The translations under genes were made by a program, and so were the position numbers. 64,000 bases of DNA. Origin: Vibrio sinensis (GTDB taxonomy: Bacteria > Pseudomonadota > Gammaproteobacteria > Enterobacterales > Vibrionaceae). The stretch is taken from NCBI RefSeq assembly GCF_003605645.1, contig NZ_QVMU01000015.1, positions 43,258 through 107,257 on the forward strand, in the 5' to 3' direction. Below the pieces are notes generated by a model. That model had not been told where the DNA came from and searched no databases. It saw nothing but the letters and a program-made list of their open reading frames with translations. Position 1 is the stretch's first letter; each line of letters begins with the position of its first letter. Shown in pieces: positions 60,021-64,000 of the stretch.

Positions 60021-62381
60021 ATGCATTGCTTACCTATTGATAGCCTTAAAAATACCGTTCTTGATAACCTTCGTGTCGGCAATCTGGTTGTAGAAGCGGA
60101 GACTGGGTCGGGAAAATCTACTCGTTTACCATTATGGGCAAGTCAGATTGGTCGAGTGTTAGTTATCGAACCGAGAAGAATCGCTTGTACCTCTTTAGCT
60201 CTATTTTTGGCTGAACAAAGTGGTCTAGGTTTAGGTAAGCAGATTGGTTATGCGATCAAATTAGATCAAAAATTTGATGAAAAAACTGAGATCGTATTTG
60301 TTACACCCGGAATTGCATTGCGTTGGTACAGTGAAAATCAATTGACCGATTTTGATGTGATTATCGTGGATGAATTTCATGAGCGTCGCTGGGATATCGA
60401 TCTTCTAGTTGCATTACTTAACACAGAGCAACATCGGTCAAATTATTCACATCGAGTGGTGATCACTTCTGCCACCATCGAAGGTGGAAAATTGGCTAGA
60501 TACGTCAAAGCGCAGAGGCTTCAAGCTCAAGGACGAAACTTTCATGTGTCACTTCAGCATGTGGCGACCGAGTCTAGACAACTGCCTGATATACGTAGAC
60601 TTGAATCACGGGTAAAACAGGAGGTGGAGCGGCTTAGCCTTGAGCTCGAGGGGGATATTTTAGTATTTCTGCCTGGGCGTAAAGAGATCAATGCATGTCA
60701 GCAAGCATTAGCTGGTCTCGACCGGCTTATTGTTCCGCTTCATGCGTCAGTCTCAGAGCAGGAGAGACAATGGGCATTGAATATCCAACCTCAACCGAAA
60801 GTGGTGTTAGCAACAAACGTAGCGGAAACATCATTGACGATTCCAAATATCGTGGCGGTAGTAGATTCTGGTCTAGAAAGACGGACTGAGCAAAGAAATG
60901 GTCGAACAGCCCTTAGCTTAAAACATATATCCAAAGCCAGCGCAAAACAGAGAATGGGACGAGCAGGGCGTGTAATGGACGGTGTGTGCGTTCGATTATA
61001 TGGTGAGCATGCTGCATTATCGGAAGTGACACCTCCAGAATTGCAGCGCGAATCATTAACTGAAGCGATGTTGGCTGCTGCAAGTTGTGGTGCTGCGTTA
61101 AATCAGCTTGCTTTTATTGATCCGCTGCCTGAAAAGTCACTTCGACAAGCAACCGATATTCTTCGCGCGATGGATGCTATTGATGATAACGGTTTGGCAA
61201 CGGCACATGGCCATTTAATTTATCCACTACCTATCGATGCTCTCTACGCCGATTTAGTTACCCGCATGCCAACAAAAGCACTTCGTGAAGCTATGGTGGA
61301 TTTGACCGCAGTGTTAGCAACACCAGCCAATTTTTATCGGTGTACTGGGGATGAAGAAGCACAGCTACGTCTAGAGCAACAAGAACCTCTTGGTTGTGAT
61401 GGTCAGTTATCGATTCGTCTATTGAGAGGTGATGAGTTTGATGGCGTAGTCGTTGATCAGGACGTAATGAAAGAAGCACAAGCACTCTCACAACAAATGC
61501 GCGAGTTATTTGAATTACCCCGGTTGAGTGTGGCTTCCCGTTATCGTCATGCAGATCTTATTTTAGCGATTGGTAGTTTACACCCTGAACTGGTGTTTGT
61601 TCGTCGTGAAAAGCGCCGAGAGGCATTTGCCAATGGGGAACTTGAAGTGATCTTAGGTCGCGATAGTCGCTTTAAATCCCAGTCGGAGGCCGCGTTAGTT
61701 TTAGATACTCACAGTGTCCCCGGTCGAGGGGTAAAACAAACACTCACCTTAGCAACAAGAGTGATGCCAATACCATTAGAAATGATTGAGAAAATAGGGC
61801 TAGGGGAGTGGCAGCAAGGTGAAGCTACTGTCATCGGCGATGAGACATTCGTTGAGCTAAGCTTGCTCTATGCAGGACGTAAGATACTCACGCGTCAGCA
61901 AGAGGCTCAAGGTGAATTGGCGATCAAGCCTATGATTGAAGCAGTGAAAGCAAATAGTTTATTGCCAGGACTCTATCAGCAAAGAGAAAAAGAAATTAGA
62001 CACTGGAAGCTATGGATTGAACTAGGAGAATGCGAGGAACTTGTTGATCACGATGATTTAACATTCGAATATTGGTTTGGTGAACAATTAGCATTGCTCG
62101 AGCTCACCGATATGGATGAATTAATGTTATTTGAATGCGATGATTTTATGTTCGACGGCATACCCGATTGGCAGTACATGGATTTTGCAGAGCGCTTTCC
62201 ACTCGAACTTGCCTTAGGAGACTTGAATCTCTCTGTTGAATATTTCGCCAAAAAGAAACTGATATACGTGGTTTACCAAAATGGGTTGCGTAAAGGCGAT
62301 CCAAAACGATGGGAATTACCTCGCTGGAGTGGTTGGAGAATCCAATATAAGAAAGCAAGCCGCATTCTTGATATTAAATAA
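60021..62381 (+). CDS. DExH-box helicase, HrpB-like
   Basis: A 786-residue superfamily 2 helicase. Walker A 'AETGSGKSTRLPLW' is at 26-39, the DExH box is 'VDEFHERRWD' (DEFH at 117-120), with 'ITSATIEGGKLARYV', 'VLATNVAETSLTIPNIVAVVDSGLERR' and 'QRMGRAGRVMDGVCVRLY'. The helicase-associated region follows. HrpB of E. coli is 809 residues and has a 'DEFHER' box too, so this is HrpB-like, but the C-terminal 300 residues differ and 'LPIDSLKNTVLDNLRVGNLVVEA' is less like HrpB than expected. It may be a second HrpB paralogue. ATG 60021 is preferred to the TTG at 59991. Monocistronic. Confidence 0.88.
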   Translation: MHCLPIDSLKNTVLDNLRVGNLVVEAETGSGKSTRLPLWASQIGRVLVIEPRRIACTSLALFLAEQSGLGLGKQIGYAIKLDQKFDEKTEIVFVTPGIALRWYSENQLTDFDVIIVDEFHERRWDIDLLVALLNTEQHRSNYSHRVVITSATIEGGKLARYVKAQRLQAQGRNFHVSLQHVATESRQLPDIRRLESRVKQEVERLSLELEGDILVFLPGRKEINACQQALAGLDRLIVPLHASVSEQERQWALNIQPQPKVVLATNVAETSLTIPNIVAVVDSGLERRTEQRNGRTALSLKHISKASAKQRMGRAGRVMDGVCVRLYGEHAALSEVTPPELQRESLTEAMLAAASCGAALNQLAFIDPLPEKSLRQATDILRAMDAIDDNGLATAHGHLIYPLPIDALYADLVTRMPTKALREAMVDLTAVLATPANFYRCTGDEEAQLRLEQQEPLGCDGQLSIRLLRGDEFDGVVVDQDVMKEAQALSQQMRELFELPRLSVASRYRHADLILAIGSLHPELVFVRREKRREAFANGELEVILGRDSRFKSQSEAALVLDTHSVPGRGVKQTLTLATRVMPIPLEMIEKIGLGEWQQGEATVIGDETFVELSLLYAGRKILTRQQEAQGELAIKPMIEAVKANSLLPGLYQQREKEIRHWKLWIELGECEELVDHDDLTFEYWFGEQLALLELTDMDELMLFECDDFMFDGIPDWQYMDFAERFPLELALGDLNLSVEYFAKKKLIYVVYQNGLRKGDPKRWELPRWSGWRIQYKKASRILDIK

Positions 62382-62645
62382 TGAGAATATTACGCAACGG
62401 ATCACCTATATGATTATTTTGTAGGCGACATGTTATAGGGTTGATTTTTATATAGCTTTTCATGCTTGTTTTTGGGAATAAAAGACGAATGTTTTATATC
62501 CTATTGCTATAAAGAATCGGATAGATGATAGTTGACTTGAACTTTGGGTATCGAGTGTCTGGCTAGTACTTAATATTATTCAGATAGATTGTCCCAAGCT
62601 CTGGTTGGTTAGATAAACTGTGTTGCCGAGGCTACGGGGGATGAT

Positions 62646-63023
62646 ATGGAACATCAAGGCAAGGCATGTGTGATATTCGACTACACCTCTTTTTTGGGGG
62701 CTTCTTGCAATAAAAAGTGGACGTTTTTGGAAGCAATGAGTTCTTTTGCTCCGATTTTTAGCGTGGCGTGGAAAGATACCGTTAATAGGGGGTTATCTCC
62801 TGAAGACGAGTTATGGGATTTGGCGATGAAATCAATGTCGGCAGGTCGTAGTGACGAATCAAACTTACGTACACTAGTTAAATTGGCAAAGGATCAGGGG
62901 ATTGCTGAGCTTAAATTAGTGATGCCCTATGAGTTAGATAATCAACAGTTAGAACGGATTCAAACAAAATCAAAAGTGGTTATTAAGCGTTTACAGCAAG
63001 ACGAATTAAGCATTACTTTTTAA
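62646..63023 (+). CDS. Hypothetical protein, 125 residues
   Basis: A soluble 125-residue protein: beta strand 'GKACVIFDYTSFLG', a Trp-rich helix region 'NKKWTFLEAMSSFAPIFSVAWKDTVNRGLSPEDELWDLAMKSM', and a C-terminal 'LRTLVKLAKDQGIAELKLVMPYELDNQQLERIQTKSKVVIKRL' that looks like a small alpha/beta domain. I recognise no family. GGGGG precedes the ATG, and a terminator follows immediately. Confidence 0.7.
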   Translation: MEHQGKACVIFDYTSFLGASCNKKWTFLEAMSSFAPIFSVAWKDTVNRGLSPEDELWDLAMKSMSAGRSDESNLRTLVKLAKDQGIAELKLVMPYELDNQQLERIQTKSKVVIKRLQQDELSITF

Positions 63024-63044
63024 GGGCCCTCGCGGGCCTTTTTT
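63022..63044 (+). terminator. Terminator after the 125-residue protein gene
   Basis: A short GC stem GGCCC / GGGCC with a TCGC loop, extended by a G-U and A-T pair, then TTTTTT. It overlaps the stop codon. Confidence 0.82.
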
Positions 63045-63141
63045 GTTATACCCCTTAAATTTCAACCTTGATTGCAGAAAATTAGCGTTTTTTTGTCTAT
63101 CATCAGGGAGTTACATTTTTAATGGATTAAAGAGGTATTGA

Positions 63142-63774
63142 ATGGAAATAAAAGCAACTTGGCTCGCGATTCCTTTTCTTTGTTTTGCCCCTTGGTATGC
63201 CAGTGCCGAGCAAGATACTAATAATGCGTATTACCGTTTTTTGTACGCTGATCTCAGTGCTGGTTCACTAAATGAAAATTTAGGTACAAATAGCAATGTA
63301 ACTGCGTTAGATGTTGGTGGGAATTGGTTGCCAACCGATAACGTGATTGTCTCTTTTGATTACTCAGCGCGTTTTATCCACCCAGATATCACGACAACGG
63401 AAATCTATACCCTGTTACCAGGTGTCGGCTACCGATATGGGATCGCTAATAATTTTGATGTTTATGCTATTGCGAAAGCCGGGTTTGTTTGGGCTAAGCA
63501 GACTAACGATATCACTGACGAAAAATTAGAAAGTGATGATGAGTTTATGCTCGGCGGAGAGCTTGGCGTAAAGTATGCGCTCTCTTCTGCATTACAACTC
63601 GGTGCATCGGTTGAACTAAATCGCAGTGATTTAATTGACGAAGATGTCTATACGCTAGATGCAAACTATCTTGTTTCAACCAGATTTTTACTGGGTGGAT
63701 TTTATCGTCATAGAGAGGGCGATGGTACAAATAGCACCAATGAGGGTGGTGTTTCGATTAAATTCCTCTATTGA
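63142..63774 (+). CDS. Outer-membrane beta-barrel protein, 210 residues
   Basis: A 210-residue protein with a signal peptide (cleavage after 'WYASA') and alternating amphipathic strands with a C-terminal 'VSIKFLY' end, typical of an 8- to 10-stranded barrel: 'LYADLSAGSLNENLG', 'VIVSFDYSARFI', 'LPGVGYRYGI', 'VYAIAKAGFVW', 'MLGGELGVKYALSSALQLGASVELNR' and 'VSTRFLLGGFYRHRE'. It resembles the outer-membrane beta-barrel (OmpA/porin-like) group without a plug or OmpA peptidoglycan domain. Function unknown. AAGAGG precedes the ATG. Confidence 0.82.
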   Translation: MEIKATWLAIPFLCFAPWYASAEQDTNNAYYRFLYADLSAGSLNENLGTNSNVTALDVGGNWLPTDNVIVSFDYSARFIHPDITTTEIYTLLPGVGYRYGIANNFDVYAIAKAGFVWAKQTNDITDEKLESDDEFMLGGELGVKYALSSALQLGASVELNRSDLIDEDVYTLDANYLVSTRFLLGGFYRHREGDGTNSTNEGGVSIKFLY

Positions 63775-63781
63775 TTCTAAA

Positions 63782-63854
63782 CCCCCTCAATTACGTTCAA
63801 TGATTAGTTAGTGAGGGGGATGTTCTTATAAACGTTCTTATAAAGTCTTATAAA
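63782..63854. repeat. Inverted arms and three tandem TCTTATAAA repeats
   Basis: CCCCCTCA (63782-63789) and TGAGGGGG (63812-63819) form an 8-bp hairpin with a 22-base loop, a possible terminator for the barrel gene. Three direct repeats of (GT)TCTTATAAA follow at 63822-63832, 63834-63844 and 63845-63854. I see no gene between 63775 and the end of the window. Confidence 0.6.
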
Positions 63855-64000
63855 GGACAGGCACTGAGGGATCCCCACAAACTTAAATCCTAAGCTCTTG
63901 AGCCAACTGTATTTTTTGGCAGAAGGTATTTATAGTTCTTCGCCAAGATGACATTGTTATAACTAGATATTTGTTTTTTAATACTCGTTTCCCAAGGGTG

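Overview
The window looks like chromosomal DNA of a Vibrio (Gammaproteobacteria, probably the larger chromosome). The evidence is the gene content and order: a trp operon with separate trpG and trpD and a fused trpCF, preceded by a 41-codon leader peptide, followed by rnm (trpH), yciO, rluB, cydC/cydD, trxB, a 2OG-Fe dioxygenase/class V PLP enzyme pair, a GGDEF-fold protein, a SanA-like protein and maeA. As far as I recall, this order is shared with other vibrios. I see no tRNA, rRNA, CRISPR array, insertion sequence or prophage. All family names come from reading the sequence; no database search was run.

Layout. 1-2.4 kb: end of a carbohydrate locus (TRAP solute-binding protein, a free-standing PTS EIIB domain, a YihS-type sugar isomerase). 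2.5-6.2 kb: small single-gene units (Cys-cluster protein, a GNAT-VOC fusion, a VOC protein, a small zinc-ribbon protein, a GNAT). 6.4-14.2 kb: a signalling and uptake locus. It holds a membrane histidine kinase, an NtrC-type regulator and a periplasmic amino-acid/amide-type binding protein, then a regulatory region with two tandem dyads and a sigma-54 promoter, then an NCS2-type permease and an acyl-CoA ligase. 14.3-20.7 kb: more single genes (sugar acetyltransferase, YjdM, VOC, a lipoprotein behind a very good sigma-54 promoter, LysE-type exporter, isochorismatase-like hydrolase, SEC-C protein, YaiL, GNAT, YceI-like protein). 21-26.8 kb: a DUF2760 membrane protein and two unusual Hsp70 proteins. 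27.2-37.2 kb: an ERI1-like exonuclease, a TerB-like protein, a PhoD-like phosphatase, outer-membrane barrels and hrpA. 37.3-44.4 kb: the trp operon on the minus strand. 44.5-64 kb: mostly conserved core genes, ending with a second DExH helicase and a small outer-membrane barrel.

How the parts work together. The trp operon has a complete control region: a TrpR operator nearly identical to that of E. coli overlapping the -10 box, a leader peptide with four Trp codons, and an attenuator hairpin with a visible antiterminator pairing. In the 6.4-14.2 kb locus the binding protein has no ABC permease partner and overlaps the regulator gene, so it most likely acts as a ligand sensor for the kinase. 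The regulator's GAFTGA motif matches the sigma-54 promoter in front of the permease-ligase pair. This locus, the DUF2760/Hsp70/Hsp70 cluster, and a mini-ORF inside a hairpin between trpCF and trpB are the most promising unexplained systems here.
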